Positions 1-9,176 of a stretch of 64,000 nt of DNA are shown here, piece after piece. Under the pieces are notes generated by a model. The model did not search any database. It had not been told where the DNA came from and saw nothing but the letters and a program-made list of their open reading frames with translations. The translations under genes and the position numbers were made by a program. Numbering within the stretch: the first letter of the stretch is position 1; each line of letters opens with the position of its first letter. This stretch comes from DASVCN01 sp040905665 (GTDB lineage Bacteria > Deinococcota > Deinococci > Deinococcales > Trueperaceae), in the NCBI GenBank assembly GCA_040905665.1, contig JBBDRD010000027.1, positions 186,001-250,000 on the forward strand, read 5' to 3'.

Positions 1-958
1 TGCGATCGAACGCAGCCCGGTCGATTGCGCCAACTGCGGTATCGGGCGTGGGCTTTACCAATTCGGCGGCGCGCGCCAACTGCCAGGTCTGGTGAATGAG
101 CGGGCTGGAGGTGCTGCCCGAGCCGGCGCAAGTGTCTCCGCAGTTCGCGAGGACTATCTGCACCGACTCCTCCTGATTCGCGACCGCGTACTCCCAGCCA
201 CGAATGCTGGCGCGCAGGAAGCGCTCGGCGACCTCTCGACCCGACATATCCGAGCCCTTGAAATTCGCCATGTTGAGAACGTCGGGGCGGGTGAAGACCA
301 GGTCCTCCATGATGGCGGCGTCGATATCGGCCGGGTCGAGGATGTTTAGGGTATCGAGGGGGTAGCCAAGCCCGACGATCTGGTCGAGTTCGTTGTAGGT
401 CATGGCGCTTGCCGCGTCGACCTCGTCGGGGAATACCAGGGCGGGGTCGAAGGCGTACACGACCGCTTCGACGTCGGGGTTGGTAACCGTGGGGTCGAGG
501 TTCGAGGTGAGCTCCATGACGTCGAAGATCACTTCGGCGGCGAACTCATTGCCGAAGCCCCACACGCCTACAGTGCGACCGGCCAGGTCGGCGAACTCTT
601 CGATGCCCGAATCCCGCAGGGCCACCAGCCGGTAACCGGAGTCCTGGTACATCTGCGCGATCATCACCACGTCGAGACCCTGGTCGCGCTGCACCAGCAT
701 GTTGGCGCTCCAGTCGGTGCCGAAGTCGGCATTGCCGCTGGCCACCTGCACCGTGGGGTTGACGTTGCCGCCGTCGAGGATGGTGACGTTGAGTCCCTCC
801 TCGGCGTAGAAGCCCTTGTCCTGGGCAACGAAGTAACCCGCGAACTGCGCCTGCGGGAACCACTTCGACTGGAACGTGACCTCTACCAGGTCTTGCGCGA
901 ACGAGAGCGGCAGTGCCAGCGCGAGTAAGAGTAAGCCCAACAATCTCGAGTTTTTCAT
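1..958 (-). CDS. NMT1/THI5-type ABC importer substrate-binding protein (C-terminus outside window)
   Basis: Exported receptor of the ABC importer encoded by the three genes upstream on the same strand. Translation from the ATG at 958 gives a hydrophobic signal peptide (cleavage near SFA-QD), then the usual opening of the family, with QSKWFPQAQFAGYF followed by DKGFYAEEGL and a GGNVNPTVQVASG loop. The frame stays open to base 2, so about 319 residues are visible and the stop lies to the left. The start is set by AGGAGG six bases upstream. It is the last visible gene of the pyrimidine-degradation operon, 80 bp after a permease. The family includes receptors for pyrimidine precursors, riboflavin and sulfonates. 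A pyrimidine ligand is inferred from context only. Confidence 0.85.
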   Translation of the reverse strand, partial: MKNSRLLGLLLLALALPLSFAQDLVEVTFQSKWFPQAQFAGYFVAQDKGFYAEEGLNVTILDGGNVNPTVQVASGNADFGTDWSANMLVQRDQGLDVVMIAQMYQDSGYRLVALRDSGIEEFADLAGRTVGVWGFGNEFAAEVIFDVMELTSNLDPTVTNPDVEAVVYAFDPALVFPDEVDAASAMTYNELDQIVGLGYPLDTLNILDPADIDAAIMEDLVFTRPDVLNMANFKGSDMSGREVAERFLRASIRGWEYAVANQEESVQIVLANCGDTCAGSGSTSSPLIHQTWQLARAAELVKPTPDTAVGAIDRAAFDR

Positions 959-1038
959 CTGTAACCTCCTGAAGTGCGCCTGCTGTCATGGACAATCACC
1001 GAGGCACCCGGCGGAGTATTAGGGTCCGAGTGCCGACT

Positions 1039-2211
1039 TCATCGCGGCTCCTCTCTAAATGAGGGGTGCCAGCCGGTAAGCCAACGTTCGACCAGCGACA
1101 GTAGGCTGTAGAACGCGAACGAGATGATGCTGGTCACCGCGATAGCCGCGAACACCACGTCGAATGCCCCCCGCCGGGCAGATAGGCTGATGCGCTGGCC
1201 CAGCCCCTCGGGCGGCCCGGGGATGAGGAATTCGGCGACGATGACGCTCACCACCGAGATCACCGCGGCCAGTTTCAATGCGTTGAATAGGTAGGGGAGG
1301 GAGTTGGGGAGGCGCAGCTTGAAGAACACCTCGCGCGGTTTGGCTGCGTAGGCGCGCAACAGCTCGAGCTTGAGGGGATCGACATTCACCAGCCCCTGCA
1401 CCGTGTTGAGCACGACGGGGAAGAAGGTGACGATCACGACCACCGCCGCCTTCGACTCCCAATTCACTCCAAAAGCGCGCCCTAGCACCGGGGCCAGTCC
1501 CACTATCGGAACAGCGCCGAACGCCGCGGCCAGCGGCAGGAAGCCCCGTTGCAGGAAGGGTGAGAAGGCGATGGCGATAGCCGCCGTAAAGCCGCCGATG
1601 AGGCCCAGGGTGAAGCCGAACAGCACCTCCTTGACGAAGGTGACGTAGCTGTCGGCCAAGAGAACCCGAAATGAGACCGTGAGCTGGGTCCATACGTCGA
1701 GCACGCCGGGAAATATCCCTTTTGGGACGGTATAACCGCTCACCAGCCCCTGCCAGGTGAGCAGCAGCGCGAAAGGAATCGCGGCCGGCGGCAACAGACC
1801 GCGAAGAGTGCGCTCCGCCTTGCCCGTCTCGGGTGGCAGTTCCACCAGGCTAACGCGCCACACTCCGCCCAGGCTTGCCACGAGGAAGCCCCACAGTAGA
1901 GCCCAGTAGCCCCAGTCGCCGGGTATCCGCAGCAACCACAGGGCGCTAACAGTTTGGAACGCACCGAGCAATCCCAGCGGCAGCAGGGCGACAGCCGCCC
2001 AGTCGCGGCCGATGACCGCCAACAGAAGGCTGGTGACGACGATGGCCAAGCCGAGAGGCCCCAGAGTGTCGACTGCGCTCTCCTGCACGGTGAAGGGGCC
2101 GAGGAGACCCAGCAGGGCAACAAGAGCGCCAATTCCCGATGCGTAGAGCGGCTTGATCCGCAACCGCGTCGGGGCGGCCGCCGGGTTCTTCGCTGCCAGC
2201 GCCGGCTTCAT
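1039..2211 (-). CDS. ABC transporter permease (SsuC/ThiX type)
   Basis: Inner-membrane permease of the importer, 390 residues. The ATG at 2211 overlaps the stop of the preceding permease in an ATGA arrangement, which fixes the start. The first 170 residues hold several extra hydrophobic segments. The canonical binding-protein-dependent permease domain follows from about residue 185. Its EAA-type coupling loop is visible as YAAKPREVFFKLRLPNSLPY, and the C-terminal membrane helices follow. It pairs with the larger permease upstream and with the ATPase at 4132-4938. The extra N-terminal helices make it longer than the usual 250-280 residue SsuC protein. Confidence 0.88.
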   Translation of the reverse strand: MKPALAAKNPAAAPTRLRIKPLYASGIGALVALLGLLGPFTVQESAVDTLGPLGLAIVVTSLLLAVIGRDWAAVALLPLGLLGAFQTVSALWLLRIPGDWGYWALLWGFLVASLGGVWRVSLVELPPETGKAERTLRGLLPPAAIPFALLLTWQGLVSGYTVPKGIFPGVLDVWTQLTVSFRVLLADSYVTFVKEVLFGFTLGLIGGFTAAIAIAFSPFLQRGFLPLAAAFGAVPIVGLAPVLGRAFGVNWESKAAVVVIVTFFPVVLNTVQGLVNVDPLKLELLRAYAAKPREVFFKLRLPNSLPYLFNALKLAAVISVVSVIVAEFLIPGPPEGLGQRISLSARRGAFDVVFAAIAVTSIISFAFYSLLSLVERWLTGWHPSFREEPR

Positions 2212-4157
2212 ACGCGCTCCCACGGTGCGATCAGCCTTTGCAGGCCGCCGATCAGCGCCACTAAGCCCACGCCCAGTAGGGCCGAGATGATCAGCAGGAT
2301 CCACACGTCCGCGACGTTGCCCGACTGTACCTGACCGAGAATCTGGTAGCCCAGGCCGCGGCGGTTGTTCGACTCTGTTTCGGCCACCAGCGCCCCCACG
2401 AGTGCCGCCGCCGTCGCAAGCTTGAGGCTGGTGAAGAAAAACGGCACCGCCGCGGGGAATCGCACTTTCGCGAAGACCTGAAGCGGCGTCGCTGCGTAGG
2501 AGCGCATGAGGTCCAGGGCCAGCGGGTCAACCGAGCGAAGGCCCTTGACCGTTCCCACCACCATTGGGAAGAAGGCTATGTAGGCTCCGATAATCGCGGT
2601 TGGAAGTAGGCTGGTTTGGATGGTAATGCCAAAGTTCCCCAGCACCAGCAGCAGCACCGGCACCAGGGCGATGATCGGAACCGTTTGCGAAGCGACCACC
2701 CAGGGGAGCAGAGCCTGCTCGAGCGGCCGCAGCAGCACGAAGAGGTAGGCCAGGACGATTCCCACGGCGCTGCCCAGCGCCAGCGCGGTGACGGTACCCA
2801 ACGTCGTGTAGAGGGTGGCCCATACGACGTTTCGTTCGTCGGTAAGGGGATACTTATCGAAGAATGGGCCGATCCTCTGGGCGATCCAGTGGGGGAAGGG
2901 TACCGGGTGCTGCGGCAGGGCGAAGAAGCACTCCATGGTGGTGCTACCGCAGCTGGGCCGCGAGTAAACGGAGTAGCGACTGGTCCACACGGTGCTGTCC
3001 GGTTCGGGCGCCAGCGCCAGCTCGATTTCGCCAATCGCGGGATTGGTCAGATAGTAGTTGGGGTACTGCCGCAGTCGGGCGTTGCGGGCGGGAACCTGGG
3101 CGAATCTCACGAGGTTCCCCTCCCGCTCGTACTCCTGCCCCTCGATCTGCCGGACACCGTCCGCCGTCACGATGCCTTGTGGGCTGTCGAAGGTGAATTC
3201 CTGCCGCACCCCGTCGACGCGCTCGGCCGGGCGTTCGTCGTCATCCGAAAGGGCGGTCTCGCCTACGAACACCTGCCTTTCGCCATCGGTTTCCACGACG
3301 CGCTCGGCCGCGAAACGAAAGCGCCGGCCTTGGGAATCCGACACGGGTTCGAGCACCTCTGCGAGGCGCACTACGTTCGAAGCCACCCACACCTGAGCGC
3401 CGGGGGCTTCGGAGAAGACGATGAGGTTCTCTGCTGCGTTCACGACTCCGTAGTCGCCGCTCACGCGCCGCACGTCACTGCCAAAGCGGGGAGCGGTTTC
3501 AAACCGGACCCGCTCTCCCAGATCTTCGTACGCCTCACCCTCGTTCAGTACCTCGCCGTCGACGATCACCGGGCCATTTGCGCCCGGGAAGCTAAAGGTC
3601 AACCGCTCCCCTTCGGGCACCTCACGCGCCGCCACCGTGCCGCCCAGCGCCAGGCGGTCCCCCAGATAGACGGCGAGCGTCGGGTCGGCGGCGTCGGCCG
3701 AGGCGGGCAAGCGGTAGAGGTCGCCCGCAACGCCGGAGGCGGCGTCGCCGAGGTCCACCAGCGGGGTGGGCGGATCGTGCTGCAAGACGACCGCGTCCTC
3801 GGTGACCCGGTACTGCCAGTCGAGCGGCGCGTCGCCCTTTACCAGCAGGCCGCCTTTAGCAGCGTCCGGGAACTGGAGTTGCCGGACGGTGTCCAGCGAA
3901 AGGAGCGGCCGGGCGGTGATCACACGGTGCTCCCACTTTCTAAGGTCATTCATGTCGCGAACGGCGAGGGGCAACCCAAACAAGAGCGCCAGTGGGTAAC
4001 CCAGCAGCACCAGAGCCAGCAGCACCAGGATCACAGGTAGGTGTCGCCTGACCCACAGCATTAGCGGGATACCCTGCCGAATGCCCGATCGAGTACCGGG
4101 TCGAATACCCGCCCGCGACCGTCGGTTTCGTTCACTGCACGCCCCGTAACGCTTCAC
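2208..4157 (-). CDS. ABC transporter permease with a large exported insert
   Basis: Second permease of the importer, up to 649 residues, more than twice the normal size. One membrane helix (about residues 38-62) is followed by about 370 hydrophilic, beta-rich residues predicted outside the membrane. A standard permease domain then runs from about residue 443 to the end, with the coupling loop YAATPLQVFAKVRFPAAVPF near 554-573. The start is uncertain. The GTG at 4157 overlaps the ATPase gene by 26 bp and has GAGG upstream; the ATG at 4061 would remove an Arg-rich leader. The insert contains two similar DG-EVLNEGEAYE / DGVRQIEGQEYE segments, suggesting repeated beta domains. No homologue of the insert is recognised. 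Confidence 0.82.
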   Translation of the reverse strand: MKRYGACSERNRRSRAGIRPGTRSGIRQGIPLMLWVRRHLPVILVLLALVLLGYPLALLFGLPLAVRDMNDLRKWEHRVITARPLLSLDTVRQLQFPDAAKGGLLVKGDAPLDWQYRVTEDAVVLQHDPPTPLVDLGDAASGVAGDLYRLPASADAADPTLAVYLGDRLALGGTVAAREVPEGERLTFSFPGANGPVIVDGEVLNEGEAYEDLGERVRFETAPRFGSDVRRVSGDYGVVNAAENLIVFSEAPGAQVWVASNVVRLAEVLEPVSDSQGRRFRFAAERVVETDGERQVFVGETALSDDDERPAERVDGVRQEFTFDSPQGIVTADGVRQIEGQEYEREGNLVRFAQVPARNARLRQYPNYYLTNPAIGEIELALAPEPDSTVWTSRYSVYSRPSCGSTTMECFFALPQHPVPFPHWIAQRIGPFFDKYPLTDERNVVWATLYTTLGTVTALALGSAVGIVLAYLFVLLRPLEQALLPWVVASQTVPIIALVPVLLLVLGNFGITIQTSLLPTAIIGAYIAFFPMVVGTVKGLRSVDPLALDLMRSYAATPLQVFAKVRFPAAVPFFFTSLKLATAAALVGALVAETESNNRRGLGYQILGQVQSGNVADVWILLIISALLGVGLVALIGGLQRLIAPWERV

Positions 4158-4938
4158 GAACCTCGGTGGTCAGCTCGAAGAACCTGGTCGATTCGCGTGC
4201 CTCTTCGGTGCGGGGGTAGGGCAAATCAACGTCGATTACCCGCTCGATCTTGCCGGGCCGCGCGGTCATCACCACCACTCGGCTCGACAGGAAAACCGCT
4301 TCGGGGATCGAGTGCGTCACGAAGACGACCGTCTTGCCGGTTTCCTGCCAGATGCGAAGGAGCTCGTTGTTCATTGTTTCTCGGGTGATCTCGTCTAGCG
4401 CTCCAAACGGTTCGTCCATCAGCATCAGCTTGGGATCGAACGCCAAAGCGCGCGCGATGCTCACCCGCTGCTGCATCCCGCCCGAGAGCTGCCAAGGGTA
4501 GTTGCGGTGGAACTCCTCCAGGCCCACCATCGCCAGGAGTCTCGTTGCCCGCTCGCGCCGCTCGGCGCGACTGAACCCCATGATTTCGAGCGGGAGCATG
4601 ACGTTGTTCAGGACCGTCCGCCAGTCGTACAGCACCGGGGCCTGGAAGACGTAACCGTACTCGCGGTCTAGCCGTGCCTGGCTAGGGGTCTTGGCCGCTA
4701 CCAGAATCTCACCGCCGGTCGGCTGAATCAGGTCGGCGATTATTCGCAGGAGGGTAGTCTTGCCGCAACCCGAGGGGCCAATGAGGCTGATGAACTCGCC
4801 CTCGGCGACCTCGAGATTGGCGTTCTGTAGGGCAACGGTCTCGGTGCCGCGCCCGTAATAGGTCATCGACAGGTCTCGAATCTCGATGACCGGCTTCCGC
4901 TCCTTCTCAAAGGCCTGTGGGGCCCGGGGTTGGACCAT
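4132..4938 (-). CDS. ABC transporter ATP-binding protein (SsuB/TauB type)
   Basis: Cytoplasmic ATPase energising the two permeases, 268 residues. Walker A is GPSGCGKTTL, the Q-loop region reads YVFQAPVLYDWRTV, the signature is LSGGMQQR, Walker B is LMLMDEPFGALD and the switch histidine lies in VFVTHSIPEA. The GALDEITRE and VFVTHS segments are typical of the nitrate/sulfonate/taurine (NitT) group, matching the NMT1-type receptor. The ATG at 4938 (GGGAG upstream) is preferred over a longer frame that would run into the dihydropyrimidinase gene. The gap to that gene is 19 bp, so it lies in the same operon. Confidence 0.93.
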   Translation of the reverse strand: MVQPRAPQAFEKERKPVIEIRDLSMTYYGRGTETVALQNANLEVAEGEFISLIGPSGCGKTTLLRIIADLIQPTGGEILVAAKTPSQARLDREYGYVFQAPVLYDWRTVLNNVMLPLEIMGFSRAERRERATRLLAMVGLEEFHRNYPWQLSGGMQQRVSIARALAFDPKLMLMDEPFGALDEITRETMNNELLRIWQETGKTVVFVTHSIPEAVFLSSRVVVMTARPGKIERVIDVDLPYPRTEEARESTRFFELTTEVREALRGVQ

Positions 4939-4957
4939 CAACCAGTGACTCCCGTCG

Positions 4958-6334
4958 TCACTTCGCCGGTTCACGCCGCAGCAGCTTGCCCCGCGAAGCG
5001 TCGCCCACGAACCGTCCGTCGCGCACCGCCACCGCACCGCGTACCGTCACAACCGAAGGGCGGCCGTCGATCTCGAAACCGCCAAAGCCACGGTAGTCGA
5101 CGTTCATCGTCTCGGGTTTGTGGGCCAGGGTGCCGCGGTAAGCGGGGTCGTAGACGACCAGGTCGGCGTCCTTGCCAATCGCTATCTGGCCCTTCTGGCT
5201 CAGGCCGAAGGCCCTGGCGACACGCGTACTGGCGGCGTCCACGAAACGGTGTATGTCCAGTCGCCCGCGACTCACGCCGTAGGTATAGAGCATGTTTACC
5301 CGGTCTTCGATCGCGGGAATGCCGTTGGGGATCCTGGTGAAGTCCCCCTTGCCCATGTCCTTTTGGCCGTCGAAGTCGAAGGGCGCGTGGTCGGTTCCTA
5401 CCGTGTCGATGAGCCCCTGCTCCAGGGCTCGCCACAGCGCCTCCTGGTCGCGTTTGGTTCTCAAGGGAGGCGACATAACGAACTTCGCACCCTCGAAGCC
5501 TTGGCGCTCGGCATAGCTCGAGTCAAGAATCAGGTGGGGAATGACGGCCTCGACAGTAAGCTTCACGCCTCGCGCCTTCGCCTCGACCGCCGCTCTGAGC
5601 GCCGGAATGCAACTGAGGTGGACGACGTAGCCGGTAGCGCCCGTCATTTCCAGGAACGTGGCGAAGTGATGCGTTCCCTCGGCCTCGACGCGTGCCGGGC
5701 GGCTCGGTTCGTGGAACTCGGGACCGGTCTTGCCTTGGGAGAGCAACATCTGCTGGCGCCGCGCAACCAGCTCGGCATTCTCGCAGTGAGCGGTAACGGT
5801 CACGCCCAATTCGCGTGCCAGCGTGAGAGTGCGGAATAGAGCCTCGTCGTCCACGTCCAGAGCGCCCTTGTAAGCCAGAAACACCTTGAACGAGGTGGTG
5901 CCGTCGGCGACTACCTGCCTCAATTGATCGGGCGTCTCGTCGTCGAAGTGGGTGACTCCCATATGGAAGGCGTAATCGCAGGCGCTCTTCCCCTCGGCCT
6001 TCGACTTCCACAACTCGTAGCCTTCGGTCGCGGGCTGTTGGGGACCGGGCGCCGCCATCTCGATGAAGCTGGTGGTGCCGCCCACCAAGGCGGCCTGGCT
6101 GGCGCTGGTGTGGCTGTCCTTGGTCTCGGTACCCATGAACGGCAGGTAGACGTGTACGTGGGGGTCGATGAATCCGGGGAAGACGTACTTTCCGCCGGCG
6201 TCGATTACCTCGGTTCCGGGAGGGGCGTCGAGATCGTGTCCGATTCTCGTTATCGTCTCGTCCTCGCAGTAGACGTCGGCAAAATAGCGGGCGTCGCTGG
6301 TTACGATCTCGCCGTTCTTGATTAGTAGGGGCAT
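4958..6334 (-). CDS. hydA: Dihydropyrimidinase (D-hydantoinase)
   Basis: Hydrolyses 5,6-dihydrouracil or dihydrothymine to the N-carbamoyl-beta-amino acid, the second step of reductive pyrimidine degradation, in the cytoplasm. It has 458 residues, the normal family length. The amidohydrolase binuclear metal site is visible: DPHVHV (H59, H61), the lysine that is carboxylated in SFKVFLAYKG (K150), TAHCENAE, and the aspartate in VGTDHAPF. The ATG at 6334 has AGGT close upstream and is preferred to the longer frame from 6382. It follows preA, which makes its substrate. The next pathway enzyme, beta-ureidopropionase, is not in the window. Confidence 0.93.
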   Translation of the reverse strand: MPLLIKNGEIVTSDARYFADVYCEDETITRIGHDLDAPPGTEVIDAGGKYVFPGFIDPHVHVYLPFMGTETKDSHTSASQAALVGGTTSFIEMAAPGPQQPATEGYELWKSKAEGKSACDYAFHMGVTHFDDETPDQLRQVVADGTTSFKVFLAYKGALDVDDEALFRTLTLARELGVTVTAHCENAELVARRQQMLLSQGKTGPEFHEPSRPARVEAEGTHHFATFLEMTGATGYVVHLSCIPALRAAVEAKARGVKLTVEAVIPHLILDSSYAERQGFEGAKFVMSPPLRTKRDQEALWRALEQGLIDTVGTDHAPFDFDGQKDMGKGDFTRIPNGIPAIEDRVNMLYTYGVSRGRLDIHRFVDAASTRVARAFGLSQKGQIAIGKDADLVVYDPAYRGTLAHKPETMNVDYRGFGGFEIDGRPSVVTVRGAVAVRDGRFVGDASRGKLLRREPAK

Positions 6335-6427
6335 TAGGGCTACCTCCGGGGCGCTGCGGGCGCTCGCTCTGGACACGCGCAATGGGCACGAACTGGCGAT
6401 GGGCCGGCGGGTTCGATGGAAACGCGC

Positions 6428-7783
6428 CTAGTGAATGTCTATTCCCACCTTCTTGCGGTACTCTTCCATCGCCTGCCAGTCGGCAGTTACCTCCGGCGTC
6501 CTGGCGCCGATCTCGTTCCAGGTGACGCTCTCGCGCTCCGGCGGAACCTCCACCATGGTGATGCAGCCGTCTACCGGGCACACCAGCGAGCAGAGGTTGC
6601 AGCCCACGCAGCGGTCCTCGGCGACCACCGGGAGCGACTTCGCGGCGCCGCGATAAGAGGCGGGATCCACCCGAACTCCGTCGACGACGAGGTCGATGCT
6701 CTGGTGGGCGCCCTCGTCGCAGGCGATATAGCAGAGGTTGCAGTTGATGCAGCTGTGCGGGTCGATGCGAGCCACCGTCTTATAGGCGAGGTCGAAGTCG
6801 CCGAAGTTGGATATACGCGACACCGAAGCGCCGATAACCTCATTAACAGATGCGATCCCCTTCTCGTCGAGCCAGTTGGACAGGCCGTCGGTGAGATCGT
6901 CGATGATCCTGAAGCCGTAGTGCATCACCGCCGTGCATACCTGCAGGCTGGTCGCGCCTAACAAGAGGAACTCCGCCGCGTCGCGCCAGGTCTGGATGCC
7001 GCCCATGCCCGAGATCGGCAGGCCGGCGCGCCGCACCTCTTCATCGGCCGCCACCAAAGAGAGCATGTTGAGCGCTATCGGCTTTACCGCCGGACCGGCA
7101 TAGCCCCCGTGCGAGCCTTTGCCGCCCACGTTCGGCTGAATCTGGAAGTTGTCGAGATCTACGCCGACGATCGAGTTGATGGTGTTGATGAGGCTGATAG
7201 CCTGAGCATTGCCGGCAACCGCCGCCCGCGCCGGCGGCACGATATCGGTGACGTTGGGCGTGAGTTTGACTATCACCGGCAGGCCGGAGACCTCGGTGAC
7301 CCAAGACGTGATCATCGAGCAGTATTCTGGCACCTGGCCCACGGCCGCGCCCATGCCGCGCTCGCTCATCCCGTGTGGGCACCCGTAGTTGAGCTCGATT
7401 GCGTCGGCGCCGGTGTCCTCGATCATGCGTACGATGTCGTGCCACGCTTCGGCCTTCGACTCCACCATGGCCGAGACGACCACTGCGCGGTCGGGCCACA
7501 GGCGTTTCACCTCGGCGATCTCGCGCAGGTTGACTTCCAGCGACCTGTCGGAGATGAGCTCGATGTTGTTGATGGCGACGAGCTTGTTGTCGCCGAAGTT
7601 AAACCCGCCGTAGCGGCTGGAGACGTTGAGCACCGGCGCGCCGATTGTCTTCCAGACCGCGCCGCCCCAGCCCTGCTCGAACGCCTTGTTTATCTGATAA
7701 GCGCTGTTGGTGGGGGGCGCCGAGGCGAGCCAGAATGGATTGGGGCTACGGACGCCCGCGAAGTCGATACTCAGATCAGCCAT
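6428..7783 (-). CDS. preA: NAD-dependent dihydropyrimidine dehydrogenase, subunit PreA
   Basis: Catalytic subunit that reduces uracil or thymine to the 5,6-dihydro form, 451 residues. The N-terminal FMN-binding TIM barrel contains the active-site cysteine in NYGCPHGMSERGMG and a GGKGSHGGYAG phosphate/FMN segment. The C-terminus has two [4Fe-4S] motifs, CINCNLCYIAC and CVGCNLCSLVCP. The ATG at 7783 overlaps the preT stop by 8 bp; a TTG two codons upstream is an alternative. The close coupling to preT fits the known PreT-PreA heterocomplex, in which PreT takes electrons from NADH and passes them through the iron-sulfur clusters to PreA. Confidence 0.95.
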   Translation of the reverse strand: MADLSIDFAGVRSPNPFWLASAPPTNSAYQINKAFEQGWGGAVWKTIGAPVLNVSSRYGGFNFGDNKLVAINNIELISDRSLEVNLREIAEVKRLWPDRAVVVSAMVESKAEAWHDIVRMIEDTGADAIELNYGCPHGMSERGMGAAVGQVPEYCSMITSWVTEVSGLPVIVKLTPNVTDIVPPARAAVAGNAQAISLINTINSIVGVDLDNFQIQPNVGGKGSHGGYAGPAVKPIALNMLSLVAADEEVRRAGLPISGMGGIQTWRDAAEFLLLGATSLQVCTAVMHYGFRIIDDLTDGLSNWLDEKGIASVNEVIGASVSRISNFGDFDLAYKTVARIDPHSCINCNLCYIACDEGAHQSIDLVVDGVRVDPASYRGAAKSLPVVAEDRCVGCNLCSLVCPVDGCITMVEVPPERESVTWNEIGARTPEVTADWQAMEEYRKKVGIDIH

Positions 7784-9176
7784 GCGCAACCTTTTCTCGG
7801 GTAAGCCACTGGTGGATGCTGCTAGCGGCGTTCTTGCCGTCCTGCGAGGCCGTTACAGTCATCGCCAGCCCCTTCGCTCGCGCCGCGTCACCGCCTGCGA
7901 AAACCTGCGGATGAATCGTCCTCAGTGCCTCGTCCACGGCGATGTAGCCTTTATCGGCCTCTAGTTCGAACGCCTCGATGAGCCCGGTGGGCTTCTCCTG
8001 TCCGATCGCCTTGATTACCTGGTCGCATTCGAGGACGAACTCGCTGCCGGCTATCGGGATAGGTTGTTGCCGTCCATCGGCGCCCGGTGCAGAGAGCTGC
8101 ATCTCGAGGCAGCTGAGCCCAGTCACCCGGCCCCCTTCACCCAGCACCTCGACCGGTTGGGTGAGGAAGCGGAACTCGACCCCTTCGTTCTTGATGAAGG
8201 AGTACTCGAACTCGTAGGCGGGCATCTGCTTCTCGCCTCGCCGGTAGACGATCGTCACTCGTTCGGCACCCAACCTCTTGGCTATGGTGGCGGCGTCGAT
8301 CGCGGTGTTACCGGCGCCGATGACGACGACGTTCTTGCCGATCGGTAGTTCGGAGAGCCGCTCCAACCCCTCCATCTCGGCCAGCTTCGTCTCGGCGATG
8401 AACGAGAGCGCCTCGACGACGCCGTCCAGCTCCTCACCGGGGATCTGCATCTCGGGCACGCTTCCCATGCCGGCGGCGACGAATACAGCGTCGTACCGTC
8501 CGACGAGGTCGTGCGCGGTTATGTCCTTGCCTACTTCCACCCCGGTACGGATCTCCACGCCCAGGCGCCGCACGAAGTCGACCTCCTCGAGTGCCACCCG
8601 AATCGGCTCGCGCATCACCACGATGCCGTAGGTCGAAAGGCCGCCCGGCAGGTCGTTCTTCTCGAAGACGGTTACCTCGTAGCCGAGCTTGGCCAGCTCG
8701 CCGGCGCAGGTTAACCCGGCCGGCCCGGCGCCGACTACCGCGACCCGTTGTCCATTGGCAGGCGCCGGCTGGAAGGGCATGATCCCACGCTCGTAGAGGT
8801 GGTCGGTGGCGTAGCGCTGCAAGCGGCCGATCTCGATCGGCTTGTGGTGAGCGCCCAGCACACAGGCGCCCTCGCAAAGCTCCTCCACCGGACACACTCG
8901 CGAGCAACTGGCGCCCATCAGGTTGGCCTCGAGAATCGTCACGGCCGCGCCGGTAACGTTGTCGGTGGAGATCTTGCGTATGAAGGTGGGGACGTCGATG
9001 TCGGTTGGGCAGGCGGCTATGCACGGAGCGTCGTAGCAATACAGGCAACGGTTCGCCTCGATCCGGGCTTCGCGCGCCGTCATCGGCGGCTTTAGCTCGG
9101 TGAAGCGGTCCTGCAACTCCTCGAGTTCGAGGCGGCTGCCTCGGAGTGCGTGTTCCTGCACTGCTTCGCTACTCAC
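7776..9176 (-). CDS. preT: NAD-dependent dihydropyrimidine dehydrogenase, subunit PreT
   Basis: Electron-input flavoprotein partner of PreA, 466 residues. The N-terminal ferredoxin-like domain shows CLYCYDAPCIAACPTDI and CSRVCPVEELCEGAC. A glutamate-synthase-small-subunit-type flavoprotein follows, with a FAD site VVGAGPAGLTCAGEL and a NADH site VVIGAGNTAID. The GTG at 9176 has CAGGT upstream. It is the first gene of the pyrimidine operon, so the operon promoter should lie between 9177 and about 9290. No convincing -35/-10 pair was seen there. Confidence 0.94.
   Translation of the reverse strand: MSSEAVQEHALRGSRLELEELQDRFTELKPPMTAREARIEANRCLYCYDAPCIAACPTDIDVPTFIRKISTDNVTGAAVTILEANLMGASCSRVCPVEELCEGACVLGAHHKPIEIGRLQRYATDHLYERGIMPFQPAPANGQRVAVVGAGPAGLTCAGELAKLGYEVTVFEKNDLPGGLSTYGIVVMREPIRVALEEVDFVRRLGVEIRTGVEVGKDITAHDLVGRYDAVFVAAGMGSVPEMQIPGEELDGVVEALSFIAETKLAEMEGLERLSELPIGKNVVVIGAGNTAIDAATIAKRLGAERVTIVYRRGEKQMPAYEFEYSFIKNEGVEFRFLTQPVEVLGEGGRVTGLSCLEMQLSAPGADGRQQPIPIAGSEFVLECDQVIKAIGQEKPTGLIEAFELEADKGYIAVDEALRTIHPQVFAGGDAARAKGLAMTVTASQDGKNAASSIHQWLTREKVAHG

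Noticed and set aside
2616..4040. 474-codon open frame on the plus strand across the large permease gene
   Set aside because: It is an antisense shadow in high-GC DNA. The minus-strand product has membrane helices and a permease motif, while the plus-strand product has no domain and an unusual His/Gly/Arg composition.
5523..6581. 352-codon alternate minus-strand frame over dihydropyrimidinase and preA
   Set aside because: It is a plus-one shadow of the two real genes, extremely Arg-rich with no domain.
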